Assembly (NCBI RefSeq): GCF_003634585.1
Contig: NZ_RBLG01000002.1
Location: forward strand, 806,001-870,000
DNA: 64,000 nt
From: Gillisia mitskevichiae
GTDB taxonomy: Bacteria > Bacteroidota > Bacteroidia > Flavobacteriales > Flavobacteriaceae
Direction of reading: 5' to 3'
In this document: positions 9,114 through 17,973 of the stretch, one piece after another
How positions within the stretch are numbered: the stretch's first letter is position 1
How the letters are laid out: each line of letters starts with the position of its first letter
The notes under the pieces: model-generated
Told to the model about the DNA's origin: nothing
Databases searched by the model: none
What the model saw: only the letters and a program-made list of their open reading frames with translations
Program-made: the position numbers and the translations under genes

Positions 9114-9138
9114 AATATAATAATTAGAACTAGCACCA

Positions 9139-9945
9139 ATGAATGTCTTAATTCTGACAGATTTTTCGGAAGTATCCAAAAATGCCAGTAGGTATGCATT
9201 AGACTTCCTAAAAGATACCCCATCTACAATTTTTCTACTTAATATTCAGGATATAAAATTGAATGGGGCGTCCAGTGAAAAATTGGGCGAGAAAATGCAG
9301 TTGATATCTGAAAAGATGCATACTGGTATGGAGAGTTTGAAAACTTATAATACCAATTCTAAACATAAATTTCATCTTAGCCTTTCCCTAGATAATTTAA
9401 TTACGGCGGTTAGAGGTTGCGTAGATGAGAATAAAATAGATTTGATCTTTATTGGTGCAGCTAGTCAACAAGAAAGAAAGCATCCTCTACTTGGAAATCA
9501 TGCGTACGAGATAATTCAAAAAGTTAAGTGTAATATTATAGCTGTGCCAGATAAGGCGAAGTTTGTTACTCCTAAACGTATGATCTTGCCAATAGATTAC
9601 TCTGTACTATCAGAAAGAAAATCATTTCAAATATTAAGAGATCCAAATTATGTGAAAAGTGAGAGTCTAACGGTGATGAATGTTAATGAGAACGACAATA
9701 ATTCTTTAAATAGAAAAATGATCCAAGAATTATGGGAAAGTGATGCTAAAGAAAATATGAACTTCACTTCTTTAAATAAAGACACATTTTTCAACACAGA
9801 TTTTTTGCATGATATTCAGGAAAAATATGATGTTATTGTTATTCTTGGGAAGAACCTGAGTATTTCAGATAAGCTATTAAATAGCCGTTACGGCTTATGT
9901 ACCAAAATAAGTAATAAATTACCTATTATGATCCTGCATGAATAA
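9139..9945 (+). CDS. universal stress protein, tandem domains, degenerate nucleotide site
   Basis: UspA-family protein of 268 residues beginning MNVLILTDFSEVSKNA. Two Usp-like domains are recognisable by the opening strand and by the second opening KRMILPIDYS near residue 151. Unlike the other eight Usp proteins here, the G-2x-G-9x-G-S/T signature of the first domain is broken (GAASQQ... LGNH): the second Gly and the final Ser are lost. It may have lost ATP binding or act as a dimer partner of another Usp; this is inference. It follows the kinase/regulator pair but has its own Fnr-type promoter. Confidence 0.88.
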   Translation: MNVLILTDFSEVSKNASRYALDFLKDTPSTIFLLNIQDIKLNGASSEKLGEKMQLISEKMHTGMESLKTYNTNSKHKFHLSLSLDNLITAVRGCVDENKIDLIFIGAASQQERKHPLLGNHAYEIIQKVKCNIIAVPDKAKFVTPKRMILPIDYSVLSERKSFQILRDPNYVKSESLTVMNVNENDNNSLNRKMIQELWESDAKENMNFTSLNKDTFFNTDFLHDIQEKYDVIVILGKNLSISDKLLNSRYGLCTKISNKLPIMILHE

Positions 9946-9996
9946 TTGAAAACCATCTTTCAATTATATAGTTCAATTTAAAAAGGCAAATTAGTC

Positions 9997-10398
9997 TCAG
10001 GATTGAGGTTTTTGAGCAGACCTGCTCTGGTAGATCCTTAAAAATAAGTGTGTAGACATTTTCCTGGCATTATCCTTAAGCCGCTGAGCCATTTCACCTT
10101 CAAAAAGCTCATCTATAGTTTGAAACCAAAGGTTCATCCAGATCCCAAAATGATATTCTGTGATACTATTATTATTTTCTCTATCAACCTTAGCATGAGC
10201 CATTGCGGGATTTCCATGAAAACCACCGGTAAAAAATAAGTTAGTTTCCCAAAAATCGGTTAGCTTTTCCAAATGCGCATCCCAGTCTTGAATACTGTTT
10301 TCAAAAAAATAACCTATTTCTTCATTTTTTCGGACTTTGTTATAAAAACTTAAAACTAGTTTATTTACATCTGAACGGTTCTTTAGATCCTCTTTCAT
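9997..10398 (-). CDS. group III truncated haemoglobin
   Basis: Truncated (2/2) globin of 133 residues. Seen: the N-terminal helix segment DVNKLVLSFYNKVRK, FFTGGFHGNPAMAHAK in the middle, and TEYHFGIWMNLWFQT, whose His is the likely proximal haem ligand; this order is typical of group III (Ctb-like) proteins. Members bind oxygen or nitric oxide and are often made under low oxygen. It is the second gene of a two-gene operon (3-base gap) driven by the Fnr-type box at 10738-10749. It lies in the cytoplasm. Confidence 0.88.
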   Translation of the reverse strand: MKEDLKNRSDVNKLVLSFYNKVRKNEEIGYFFENSIQDWDAHLEKLTDFWETNLFFTGGFHGNPAMAHAKVDRENNNSITEYHFGIWMNLWFQTIDELFEGEMAQRLKDNARKMSTHLFLRIYQSRSAQKPQS

Positions 10399-10401
10399 CT
10401 G

Positions 10402-10683
10402 TTATAATATATTTATTAGGATGAACGTACTGCTTGCTAGGATACTTATTATTAAGGAATTAAAAACGAACTTAGGTTTTAATTGAGCCAGGACAGATGC
10501 ATTGTACCACATACAAGCTACTACGATTAAACCTAACTGTATCATGTCTACAACATTATGTCCATTCATTAAAATAAGCATTGCTGCTATAGAACCTAAA
10601 CAACTAGATACAAGAATGCCCGTTGTTGCCCCTGCAAAATAATCCTTTTTAAATTCTGATAATTGTCTTTGATAAATTGTCAT
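10402..10683 (-). CDS. small integral membrane protein
   Basis: Protein of 93 residues, function not recognised. After a charged N terminus (YQRQLSEFKKDYFAGA) there are three hydrophobic stretches, about residues 18-38, 44-65 and 72-92, so it is probably an inner-membrane protein. It is the first gene of an operon with the truncated globin, and its start is set by the predicted transcription start 19 bases upstream. Confidence 0.7.
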   Translation of the reverse strand: MTIYQRQLSEFKKDYFAGATTGILVSSCLGSIAAMLILMNGHNVVDMIQLGLIVVACMWYNASVLAQLKPKFVFNSLIISILASSTFILINIL

Positions 10684-10706
10684 GATTATAGCTTTTAAAT
10701 TATATG

Positions 10707-10749
10707 TAAATTTAAATTCTAGAGCGTTTTTAAAATATGACGTACATCA
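10707..10749 (-). promoter_or_regulatory. Fnr/Crp-type box and -7 element of the globin operon
   Basis: Dyad TGACGTACATCA (10738-10749) and -7 element TAAATTTA (10707-10714, minus strand), centres 33 bp apart. Inferred start near 10702, 19 bases before the ATG at 10683. Confidence 0.78.
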
Positions 10750-10763
10750 GTTAAGTCTGAAAT

Positions 10764-10805
10764 AAAAAAGCTGAATTTTCCTGTTATAGAAAATTCAGCT
10801 TTTTA
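10764..10805 (-). terminator. terminator of the YceI-porin-CoA-transferase operon
   Basis: Long palindrome: 15-bp stem (10766-10780 with 10789-10803) around the loop CTGTTATA, A-rich on one side and T-rich on the other. It lies just downstream of the CoA-transferase gene on the minus strand and separates it from the globin promoter. Confidence 0.88.
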
Positions 10806-10827
10806 TTAAATCTAAAGCGGCTAACTC

Positions 10828-12105
10828 TTAATATTTTAATGCTTCAAATGAAGTTTGTTCTAGTTCTTCCCTAAAGTCTGGATGAGCTATGCTTACCAAG
10901 GCCTTAGCTCGTTGTTTTAAATTTTTTCCGAAGAGATCTACTACGCCATATTCTGTAACAATATAATGTACATGGGCTCTTGTGGTTGTAACTCCTGCTC
11001 CTTCTTTTAAGTAAGGCACAATTTTACTGAATCCTTTATTGGTAATAGATGGCATGGCAATAATGGCTTTTCCACCTTCAGACAGGGAAGCACCTCTTAT
11101 AAAATCCATTTGGCCACCAACTCCAGAAAATTGATATTTCCCAATAGTATCTGCACATACTTGCCCGGTTAGATCTATTTCTATCGCCGAATTGATCGCT
11201 GTTACTTTGGGATTTCTTCTTATAATAGCAGTGTCATTTGTATAAGAAGCTTCTTTAAAATGAACTATAGGATTATCATCTATAAAATCATAAAGCTTTT
11301 GAGATCCTACAGCAAAACAAGTAACCAATTTACCCTGTTTAATAATCTTTTCTTCTCCGGTAATAACACCGTTTTCAATTAAAGGAAGAATACCATCAGA
11401 AAACATTTCAGTATGAATACCTAGTCTTTTATGATTAGTAAGATTGTTTAGAACAACATTAGGTATTGCGCCAATTCCCATTTGTAATGTAGCGCCATCT
11501 TCTACTAAATCTGCCACATATTTACCAATTTTCAACTCTATATTAGATGCTGTTAAGAACTGGGACGTATGTATAGGTTGATCAAGTTCTATGGCAATAT
11601 CTATCTGGTTTATATGGATAATACCATCCCCGTGAGTTCTTGGCACATATCGATTTACTTGCGCGATCACTTTTTTTGCAGTTTGAATGGCAGCTAATGT
11701 TATATCTACTGAAACTCCTAACGAACAATATCCATGAGTATCTGGTGGAGAAACCTGTATAAATGCTACATCTAATGGTAAAATATTTCTTTTAAAAAGC
11801 AAATGAATCTCACTTAAAAAAATAGGAATATAAGATCCGAAATGTGAATTCACGGCTCCCCTTACATTGCTACCCACAAAACAAGAGTTGGTTTTAAAAG
11901 TATTGTTATATGGCGCTTTAGTATATAGAGCTTCACCCTCCGTATGCATATGTAAGACCTCGATATTCTGTAATTCGTTATATCTTTCACAAAGAGTATC
12001 AATCAATACATTTGGTGTCATTGCTGCGCCTTGTACAAAAACCCGTTGATTAGATTTCACTTCCTTTACAGCTTCCTGGGCTGATACTATATTTAAACTT
12101 TTCAT
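10828..12105 (-). CDS. acetyl-CoA hydrolase/CoA-transferase family protein (copy 1)
   Basis: Cytoplasmic enzyme of 425 residues of the acetyl-CoA hydrolase/4-hydroxybutyrate CoA-transferase family. Seen: VFVQGAAMTPN near the N terminus, QVSPPDTHGYCSLGVSVD, the active-site region HTEMFSDG (Glu as CoA-ester nucleophile), and GVGGQMDFIRGA plus TTRAHVHYIVTEYG near the C terminus. Such enzymes exchange CoA between acids, which would allow acetate or butyrate production or reuse when respiration is limited. The exact acid cannot be read from sequence. It is the last gene of the operon starting at 14718. A close paralogue lies at 25066-26346, on the other side of the oxidase cluster. Confidence 0.92.
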   Translation of the reverse strand: MKSLNIVSAQEAVKEVKSNQRVFVQGAAMTPNVLIDTLCERYNELQNIEVLHMHTEGEALYTKAPYNNTFKTNSCFVGSNVRGAVNSHFGSYIPIFLSEIHLLFKRNILPLDVAFIQVSPPDTHGYCSLGVSVDITLAAIQTAKKVIAQVNRYVPRTHGDGIIHINQIDIAIELDQPIHTSQFLTASNIELKIGKYVADLVEDGATLQMGIGAIPNVVLNNLTNHKRLGIHTEMFSDGILPLIENGVITGEEKIIKQGKLVTCFAVGSQKLYDFIDDNPIVHFKEASYTNDTAIIRRNPKVTAINSAIEIDLTGQVCADTIGKYQFSGVGGQMDFIRGASLSEGGKAIIAMPSITNKGFSKIVPYLKEGAGVTTTRAHVHYIVTEYGVVDLFGKNLKQRAKALVSIAHPDFREELEQTSFEALKY

Positions 12106-12155
12106 TGATTTTTTATTTTAAAATTGAAATTCAGAAAATATCGGAGAAATTTTTC

Positions 12156-12722
12156 TTAACGTGACACCTTCAAGTCGAACTGTACCTCTATCTCCTCATC
12201 AACCTCTATAAGACCCAGTGCCTTAGTTGGTGGTTCCAGCCCAAAATCGCGAATATTCATTTTAAATTTACCTATAAAATGATCTTCTTTTATTATAACT
12301 GGCAAATGATACGCCTTGGTTATCCCTGCTAAATTAACTGTAATATTGGCCTTGATATATTCGGAGGAAATGGACTCTATTCGGTCTAATTCTATTATAA
12401 TTTCGGGGTGTTCTTCTCCAAGAAGTAAATTCTGAAAATCTGAATTCATCCTTTTATTACCACAATCGAAACCTGTTATTTCTAGTTGAAGTTTAAGATC
12501 GTTGAAAATGAGATGTTCTTCTCGTTGCGTAAACTTAACGATCATGGGTTTACTAATAAGATCTATCTTAAAATCACAATCAAACTTATTTACATTAGTA
12601 CTTCCTACTATTATTAGATCACTCTCTGGGAGAATTATAATTTTCTTTGTTCCAAAATCTTCCTGAGCCTCTAACAACATCACAGAAAGTAAAAAACCGA
12701 AGCATAAGAGAGTACGTTTCAT
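12156..12722 (-). CDS. YceI-family periplasmic protein
   Basis: Protein of 188 residues with a signal peptide (MKRTLLCFGFLLSVMLLEAQ, cleavage after EAQ). The mature part has YceI features: a short GSTNVNKFDCDF segment, an isoprenoid-binding-type beta barrel, and a C-terminal NIRDFGLEPPTKALGLIEVDEEIEVQF. YceI proteins bind polyisoprenoid lipids in the periplasm. It is the third gene of an operon YceI-porin-YceI-CoA-transferase, 93 bases after the porin gene and 50 before the CoA-transferase gene. It is more divergent than the YceI at 14137-14718. Confidence 0.8.
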   Translation of the reverse strand: MKRTLLCFGFLLSVMLLEAQEDFGTKKIIILPESDLIIVGSTNVNKFDCDFKIDLISKPMIVKFTQREEHLIFNDLKLQLEITGFDCGNKRMNSDFQNLLLGEEHPEIIIELDRIESISSEYIKANITVNLAGITKAYHLPVIIKEDHFIGKFKMNIRDFGLEPPTKALGLIEVDEEIEVQFDLKVSR

Positions 12723-12815
12723 AATTCAGAAATTTGAGATTTTTAGAAAAAATTTCGGGCAAAGCTATTTAAGTTTGAAAACCTAAAAGTCTACCCGAAA
12801 ATCTTTAAATATTCC

Positions 12816-14114
12816 TTAGAAGCTAATTACAGCTTCAAAAACAAATCCATTAAATTGTCCATCATTATGGATATCGGTTACTGGATAGTCATAATAATTT
12901 TGTGTTACATATTCTACTTTTGCCAAGATGTTTCTGGTCATAAACCAACCAGCACCTACATTAAATCTGTCTATGCTAACATCTTCACCACTAGCCAACT
13001 CCCCATCTACATAATTGTATCTTCCACCAACATATAGCTTTTCATCTGTTCCAAATCTATATAGAAGTTCTCCCGCATATTGATTCCAAACTCTTTCATC
13101 TGTTTCATTAGCATTTTTTCCAGAAGCTCTTTCGTAGATTCCGAAGAATTCTAATCCACCATATTTTAAGAAAGGGTTAATCATTATAGAAGTTAATTCG
13201 TTTCTTAGACCTGGATTTACTCGAGCAGATCTAAAGCCATCACCGGCACCTTCTGCAGTCGTCATTAAATTGTAGTAACGTGATCCTGCACGGTCACCAC
13301 TGTATAAATATGCGCTGGCTGTTTGAGCAGTGTGATAAACAGATCCTGTTAGTCTAAATCTTAGATCTTCAGTTACATAATCATCATACCCAACTTTAGC
13401 TAATAAAGATGGACTGGTAGTTTCCGGGTTTGTAACAGCCTGATTTAATTTACCATTGGTCGCACCCACCATTGCTAAAAATCCATTATTAAAATAGTAA
13501 ACCTCTGCACCAACTTCTGTGGTAAAACTATCCATTAAATAGTTACCTACAAATGGGTTATAAAGGGCCATAGCATTATCAGATCTTCTGAAGTGAGCAT
13601 CACCATAGTTGTTTTCCATATGTCCAATTTTAATTCTCATATGGTCCATTAGGCCTTTAGCAAAACCTTCGCTAATAAAGTCCAACTTGTCTATTTGAAG
13701 GTATCCACCTTTAACATAGGTTTCGGTATGGTGCTGTGAAGAAAGATAAGTTCTTAGATGTAGTTGCACTCCATCATATAACATCACATCAAAATCTAGA
13801 TTTGCAGTAGCAAGGTTAAAGTTACCACCTACATCTTGTAAAACGGGAGTCGCTTCGTTTCCAGAATTTTCTTGATCTATATCTTGAAACTGAAGTGCAA
13901 ATGCACCACCAACTCTTACATTAATACCATCAAAACTAGTAAGCGTATCCTTTATAGGTTCAAAATCATTTAAGCCTCTTTGGTCCGGATTTCTATAGTT
14001 GTCAAAGTCACGATCAAAAAGAGAACTTTTAAAAAAGCTTTTTTCTTGAGCCTGCATTTGTAAACCGAAGACAGCTAGAAGCAGTAATACGAAATATTTA
14101 ATAGAGTTTTTCAT
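12816..14114 (-). CDS. outer-membrane porin-like beta-barrel protein
   Basis: Protein of 432 residues with a signal peptide (cleavage after MQAQ, about residue 23) and a C-terminal aromatic residue (VISF) typical of outer-membrane barrels. The sequence alternates polar and hydrophobic residues with many Tyr and Gly, as in phosphate-selective-porin (OprO/OprP) and DcaP-like families. The substrate cannot be told. It sits between two YceI genes, 22 bases after the first, so all are probably co-transcribed and cell-envelope related. Confidence 0.8.
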   Translation of the reverse strand: MKNSIKYFVLLLLAVFGLQMQAQEKSFFKSSLFDRDFDNYRNPDQRGLNDFEPIKDTLTSFDGINVRVGGAFALQFQDIDQENSGNEATPVLQDVGGNFNLATANLDFDVMLYDGVQLHLRTYLSSQHHTETYVKGGYLQIDKLDFISEGFAKGLMDHMRIKIGHMENNYGDAHFRRSDNAMALYNPFVGNYLMDSFTTEVGAEVYYFNNGFLAMVGATNGKLNQAVTNPETTSPSLLAKVGYDDYVTEDLRFRLTGSVYHTAQTASAYLYSGDRAGSRYYNLMTTAEGAGDGFRSARVNPGLRNELTSIMINPFLKYGGLEFFGIYERASGKNANETDERVWNQYAGELLYRFGTDEKLYVGGRYNYVDGELASGEDVSIDRFNVGAGWFMTRNILAKVEYVTQNYYDYPVTDIHNDGQFNGFVFEAVISF

Positions 14115-14136
14115 TTTATTGATTTTTAAGATTGAT

Positions 14137-14718
14137 TTATTTATTAAAAACAGTTTGAAATTTTACGATTACGGTGTCCCCAGTAGTAATTGTACCAAAC
14201 ATAGCAGTTGGAGGATCTACATTATAATTGGTCATTTTAAGTTCGTTTTTTCCTTCAAGTACTATGGAGTTCCCAGAGACTTTAGCTTCAAATACAATAC
14301 TTACCGTTCTGCTAGTCCCTGAAATATTTAACTTTCCTTGGGTAGTAATAAAACATTTATCTGTGCCGTGATCTATCTTATCTACTTTTTCCAACTGATA
14401 AACGATATTTGGATGTTTATCGGTGTCCAGTGCTTTATAGGTATTCTTATCCATTCCACTTTTACCGCTTTTTAATGAAGTAGCCGGGATCGTGATTTTA
14501 AGATTTTCCAATTTCACTAATTTCCCATCTTCAAAAACAGCTTGAATACCACCAGACATTTGCTCTACCTCTATTTCCCAGTCATGGATGTTGGAAGTAC
14601 CTTCTACTATAATTTTAGATTTATTGTTATCTAATCTATAATTCTGCGCGCTAACACTCACTGTAGATATGAGGAACACTATTAGAAGCATCGATAATTT
14701 TAATGTTGGAGTTTTCAT
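14137..14718 (-). CDS. YceI-family periplasmic protein
   Basis: Protein of 193 residues. The start at 14718 is preferred over an in-frame ATG at 14814: it gives a clean signal peptide (MKTPTLKLSMLLIVFLISTV, cleavage after VSAQ), and the 14814 start lies upstream of the predicted transcription start (14738). The mature protein carries YceI motifs: VEGTSNIHDWE near its N terminus and LKMTNYNVDPPTAMFGTI...DTVIVKF at its end. It is the first gene of a four-gene operon under the box at 14774-14785. Lipid binding is family knowledge; the role in oxygen response is inferred. Confidence 0.9.
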   Translation of the reverse strand: MKTPTLKLSMLLIVFLISTVSVSAQNYRLDNNKSKIIVEGTSNIHDWEIEVEQMSGGIQAVFEDGKLVKLENLKITIPATSLKSGKSGMDKNTYKALDTDKHPNIVYQLEKVDKIDHGTDKCFITTQGKLNISGTSRTVSIVFEAKVSGNSIVLEGKNELKMTNYNVDPPTAMFGTITTGDTVIVKFQTVFNK

Positions 14719-14742
14719 TTCTTTTGGTTTATTTATTTGATA

Positions 14743-14785
14743 CAAAGTTGGAGAGGAAGTGCTTTCTAAATAATGATGGATGTCA
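14743..14785 (-). promoter_or_regulatory. Fnr/Crp-type box and -7 element of the YceI-porin operon
   Basis: Dyad TGATGGATGTCA (14774-14785) with CAACTTTG (14743-14750, minus strand; one mismatch to TAnnTTTG) 33 bp away. Inferred start near 14738, 20 bases before the ATG at 14718. Confidence 0.65.
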
Positions 14786-14838
14786 GTATTTAGGTGATTT
14801 GGTAAGAAGCCCATTTGCTATAGTTATGCAACATAACA

Positions 14839-14881
14839 TGACTGCTGTCATTTTTTAAAGTCTAAAAATCTTTAAAATTCG
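14839..14881 (+). promoter_or_regulatory. Fnr/Crp-type box of ccoI, weak -7 element
   Basis: Dyad TGACTGCTGTCA (14839-14850), a good palindrome. The octamer at the standard 33-bp spacing is AAAATTCG (14874-14881), two mismatches from TAnnTTTG. Inferred start near 14886, 17 bases before the ATG. The dyad lies 65 bp from the box of the divergent yceI operon. Confidence 0.55.
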
Positions 14882-14902
14882 CGTTCCTAACTTATAGAGA
14901 AT

Positions 14903-17296
14903 ATGGTGACTTGTTATCATTGTGGAGAAAACTGTATAGATGAGATCATACAATATGATGAAAAGTCATTTTGTTGTTCGGGCTGTAAAACGGTCTATGA
15001 TATTTTAAACGATAATGATCTTAGCTATTATTACGATCTAGAAAGAGCTCCTGGTAACAGTCCAAAAGATCAAGAAGGGAAATACGACTATTTGGATAAT
15101 GCAGATATCGTAGAGAAGTTATTAGAATTTAATGATTTAAATACCCAGATCATTTCCTTGGTGATCCCTAGCATACATTGTAGTTCTTGTATTTGGATCC
15201 TAGAAAACCTCAATAAATTAAATAAGGCGATTAAAAGTTCACAGGTAGATTTTCCAAAAAGGTCCATTCGTATAAGTTATAATTGTGAGGAGCTATCCTT
15301 AAAAGAATTAGTAATATTATTAAATAGAATTGGCTACGAACCTTCTATCTCCTTGGAGAATTACAATAAGAAGATTGCAGAAGTAGATCGAAGCCTTATT
15401 TACAAACTCGGCATTGCAGGTTTTGCATTTGGTAATATTATGTTTTTGTCTTTTCCTGAATATTTTGAAGTACAGGAATTTTGGTTAGACCAATTTAAAG
15501 GTCTGTTCCGCTGGCTTATGTTTGGTTTCTCACTTCCGGTAGTATTTTATTCAGGTTCAGATTATTTTATTTCAGCATATAAAGGAATACGCGCCAAAAT
15601 ATTGAACATAGATGTTCCCATTGCCTTAGGGATCGCTGTATTATTTACTAGAAGTTCTGCTGAAATCATTCTGAATTTGGGTACAGGGTTTTTCGATAGC
15701 CTTAGTGGATTGGTTTTCTTTTTACTTCTCGGAAGATATTTTCAACAGAAAACCTATTCTTTCCTTTCTTTCGATCGAGATTATAAATCCTATTTCCCCA
15801 TTGCAGTCACTCGTTTAAAAAATTCAGTAGAAGAGCAAATACAGGTTTATAAAATTAAAAAAGGGGACCGAATACTTATAAGAAATGAAGAGTTACTCCC
15901 TATGGATGCTATCCTTATAAAAGGCAAGGCTTCTATAGATTATAGTTTTGTAACAGGAGAAGCAGATCCTGTAATGAAAAAAAGCGGAGATAAACTTTTT
16001 GCAGGAGGTAGACAACAGGGTGGTCTTATAGAAATTGAAGCGCTTAAACCTGTGCAGCAAAGTTATCTCACACAGCTTTGGAGTAATGAGGTATTTAGTA
16101 AAAATAAGCAGAGTAGCTTTCAAAGTCTTACTAATAAAATAAGCAAACGATTTACAATTGCCGTTTTAAGTATTGCAATACTTTCTGGATTATTTTGGCT
16201 TATTTACGATCCTTCTAAAGCCCTGAATGTTTTTACTGCAGTACTTATTATTGCCTGTCCATGTGCAATTGCACTAGCCGCACCCTTTACTCTGGGAAAC
16301 CTTCTCCGCATTTTTGGCAGAGAGAAATTTTACTTGAAAGAAGCATCGGTAATAGAGCAAATAGCGAAAATAGATACGATCGTCTTCGATAAGACTGGAA
16401 CTATAACTACCAACAAAAAAAACAGCATTTCCTATGAGGGTATAGAACTTACAAATTCTGAAGAAGAAATATTAAGCGGTAGTCTCCGGGCTTCCAACCA
16501 TCCATTAAGTCGTTCCCTATACCAGCTTCTTAAAAAGAACAATATTGTTACCCCCGATGAATTTCTGGAACACACTGGAAAAGGTATAGCATCCACTTAT
16601 ATGAATACTAGTTTTAAAATAGGATCTGCAGATTTTGTGAAAACGAAATCTACTTTCACTTCTTCAGCTATGGTGAAAAAACCTGAAAAAACTTCAGTAC
16701 ATATTAGTAGTAACAATATTTACAAAGGTTGTTTCACTTTTAGCAATGCCTATCGAGAAGGGGTTTCTAAATTATTCGAAGAGCTAAGAGCTAAAAAAGA
16801 CCTCATCATACTTTCAGGAGATAATGATGGAGAGCGTAAGAATTTAGAGCTGATGCTACCAAGAGAGACCAAGATGCTTTTCAATCAGCAACCAGGGCAT
16901 AAACTTGAATTTATCAAAAAACTGCAACAAAGCGGCAAGACGGTAATGATGGTTGGCGATGGCCTTAATGATGCCGGAGCATTAGCACAAAGCGATGTTG
17001 GAATTGTTATTTCAGAGGATATTAATGTCTTCTCCCCTGCTTGCGATGGCATTTTGGATGCTTCAGTATTTAGAAAATTGGGAGCATATATAGAGCTGTC
17101 TCAAAATGGGATCAAGATCATTAAATGGGCCTTTTTGCTTTCACTATCCTACAATATAATTGGTCTTTCCTTTGCCGTTACAGGGCATCTAAGGCCAGTG
17201 GTTGCAGCTATATTAATGCCTTTAAGCAGTATAAGTATTGTAGTTTTTACAAGTGTTGCCACTCATTTATTCAGCAGAAAATTATCCATAATTTAA
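14903..17296 (+). CDS. ccoI: cbb3-oxidase-associated copper P-type ATPase CcoI
   Basis: P1B-type ATPase of 797 residues in the inner membrane that exports copper for assembly of the cbb3 oxidase. Seen: N-terminal Cys-rich domain CYHCGENC...CCSGC (4-34), an HMA-like CSSCIW motif near 93, several membrane helices, TGEADP, the ion-binding CPC motif (ACPCAIALAAP, near residue 452), phosphorylation site DKTGTITT, the HP motif (NHPLSRS), and GDGLNDAGAL. The Cys-rich N terminus is the form found in CcoI/FixI. The gene lies upstream of ccoS-ccoNO in the same direction, with a small unknown gene between. Confidence 0.93.
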   Translation: MVTCYHCGENCIDEIIQYDEKSFCCSGCKTVYDILNDNDLSYYYDLERAPGNSPKDQEGKYDYLDNADIVEKLLEFNDLNTQIISLVIPSIHCSSCIWILENLNKLNKAIKSSQVDFPKRSIRISYNCEELSLKELVILLNRIGYEPSISLENYNKKIAEVDRSLIYKLGIAGFAFGNIMFLSFPEYFEVQEFWLDQFKGLFRWLMFGFSLPVVFYSGSDYFISAYKGIRAKILNIDVPIALGIAVLFTRSSAEIILNLGTGFFDSLSGLVFFLLLGRYFQQKTYSFLSFDRDYKSYFPIAVTRLKNSVEEQIQVYKIKKGDRILIRNEELLPMDAILIKGKASIDYSFVTGEADPVMKKSGDKLFAGGRQQGGLIEIEALKPVQQSYLTQLWSNEVFSKNKQSSFQSLTNKISKRFTIAVLSIAILSGLFWLIYDPSKALNVFTAVLIIACPCAIALAAPFTLGNLLRIFGREKFYLKEASVIEQIAKIDTIVFDKTGTITTNKKNSISYEGIELTNSEEEILSGSLRASNHPLSRSLYQLLKKNNIVTPDEFLEHTGKGIASTYMNTSFKIGSADFVKTKSTFTSSAMVKKPEKTSVHISSNNIYKGCFTFSNAYREGVSKLFEELRAKKDLIILSGDNDGERKNLELMLPRETKMLFNQQPGHKLEFIKKLQQSGKTVMMVGDGLNDAGALAQSDVGIVISEDINVFSPACDGILDASVFRKLGAYIELSQNGIKIIKWAFLLSLSYNIIGLSFAVTGHLRPVVAAILMPLSSISIVVFTSVATHLFSRKLSII

Positions 17297-17307
17297 AAAT
17301 TATAAAA

Positions 17308-17679
17308 ATGAAGCATCATAACTACACTTATAAGCAATTCGTGGAAAAGGATTTTTCAGCAATAGAAATTGTGAATTTCTTATATCGGGATTTACAAATA
17401 GACGAGCCTAAAAACAAATCTCAAGCTGTTATAGAAATTTTAGAAGTATTTGTCAATAGACTTAAAACTGAGATATACATGGTGAAAGTTGAATTGGAGA
17501 AAGAAGCCGGAATGCATTTTAAGACACTAACAAATCAACTTTCTGCAGCAGTTTCCTATTTAGAAAAAATAATTAATAATACGATCGCAAAATATAAAAA
17601 TGGGATTAATTATAAGTTGAGGAAGTTGCAACAAATGAGACAAGAAATAGCTGTGATAGGGCTGTATTTGGAGGTATAA
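17308..17679 (+). CDS. small helical protein of unknown function
   Basis: Protein of 123 residues, not recognised. The start at 17308 (ATG 11 bases after the ccoI stop) is chosen because the longer in-frame version overlaps ccoI. It is rich in Lys, Glu and Leu with no membrane segment; the C-terminal half (VELEKEAGMHFKTLTNQLSA onward) looks like amphipathic helix or coiled coil. Probably co-transcribed with ccoI. It precedes the separate Fnr-type promoter of the oxidase genes. A regulatory or scaffolding role is possible but nothing in the sequence shows it. Confidence 0.65.
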   Translation: MKHHNYTYKQFVEKDFSAIEIVNFLYRDLQIDEPKNKSQAVIEILEVFVNRLKTEIYMVKVELEKEAGMHFKTLTNQLSAAVSYLEKIINNTIAKYKNGINYKLRKLQQMRQEIAVIGLYLEV

Positions 17680-17714
17680 TGCTTTTAAAATTTTTAGAGT
17701 TATATCTCAAAACC

Positions 17715-17757
17715 TGATTTTCATCATTTTTTATACTGCTCTTCACAAATACTTTTA
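17715..17757 (+). promoter_or_regulatory. Fnr/Crp-type box and -7 element of the cbb3 oxidase operon
   Basis: Dyad TGATTTTCATCA (17715-17726), identical to that upstream of the usp gene at 9139, and -7 element TACTTTTA (17750-17757), centres 33 bp apart. Inferred start near 17762, 15 bases before ccoS. In rhizobia the equivalent fixNOQP operon is the classic FixK target. Confidence 0.83.
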
Positions 17758-17776
17758 CGCCAAGATTTAAAGAACT

Positions 17777-17971
17777 ATGAATATTATTTACATGTTGTTA
17801 GGTATAAGCGTTGTAGTTGCTATAATTTTCTTCGCTGCGTTTATTATTTCGGTAAAAAAAGGGCAGTACGACGATGTCTATACCCCCTCTGTTCGCATGC
17901 TTTTTGATGACGAACTAGTTAAAACTAACCAAGCTAAAAATTCATCCGACCCAAAAGAGAAATCCAACTAA
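17777..17971 (+). CDS. ccoS: cbb3 oxidase maturation protein CcoS
   Basis: Small membrane protein of 64 residues: one N-terminal transmembrane helix (about 4-26) followed by the CcoS motif KKGQYDDVYTPSVRMLFDDE. CcoS is needed for cofactor insertion (haem and copper) into cbb3 oxidase. It is the first gene of the operon and ends 2 bases before ccoNO. Confidence 0.93.
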   Translation: MNIIYMLLGISVVVAIIFFAAFIISVKKGQYDDVYTPSVRMLFDDELVKTNQAKNSSDPKEKSN

Positions 17972-17973
17972 CT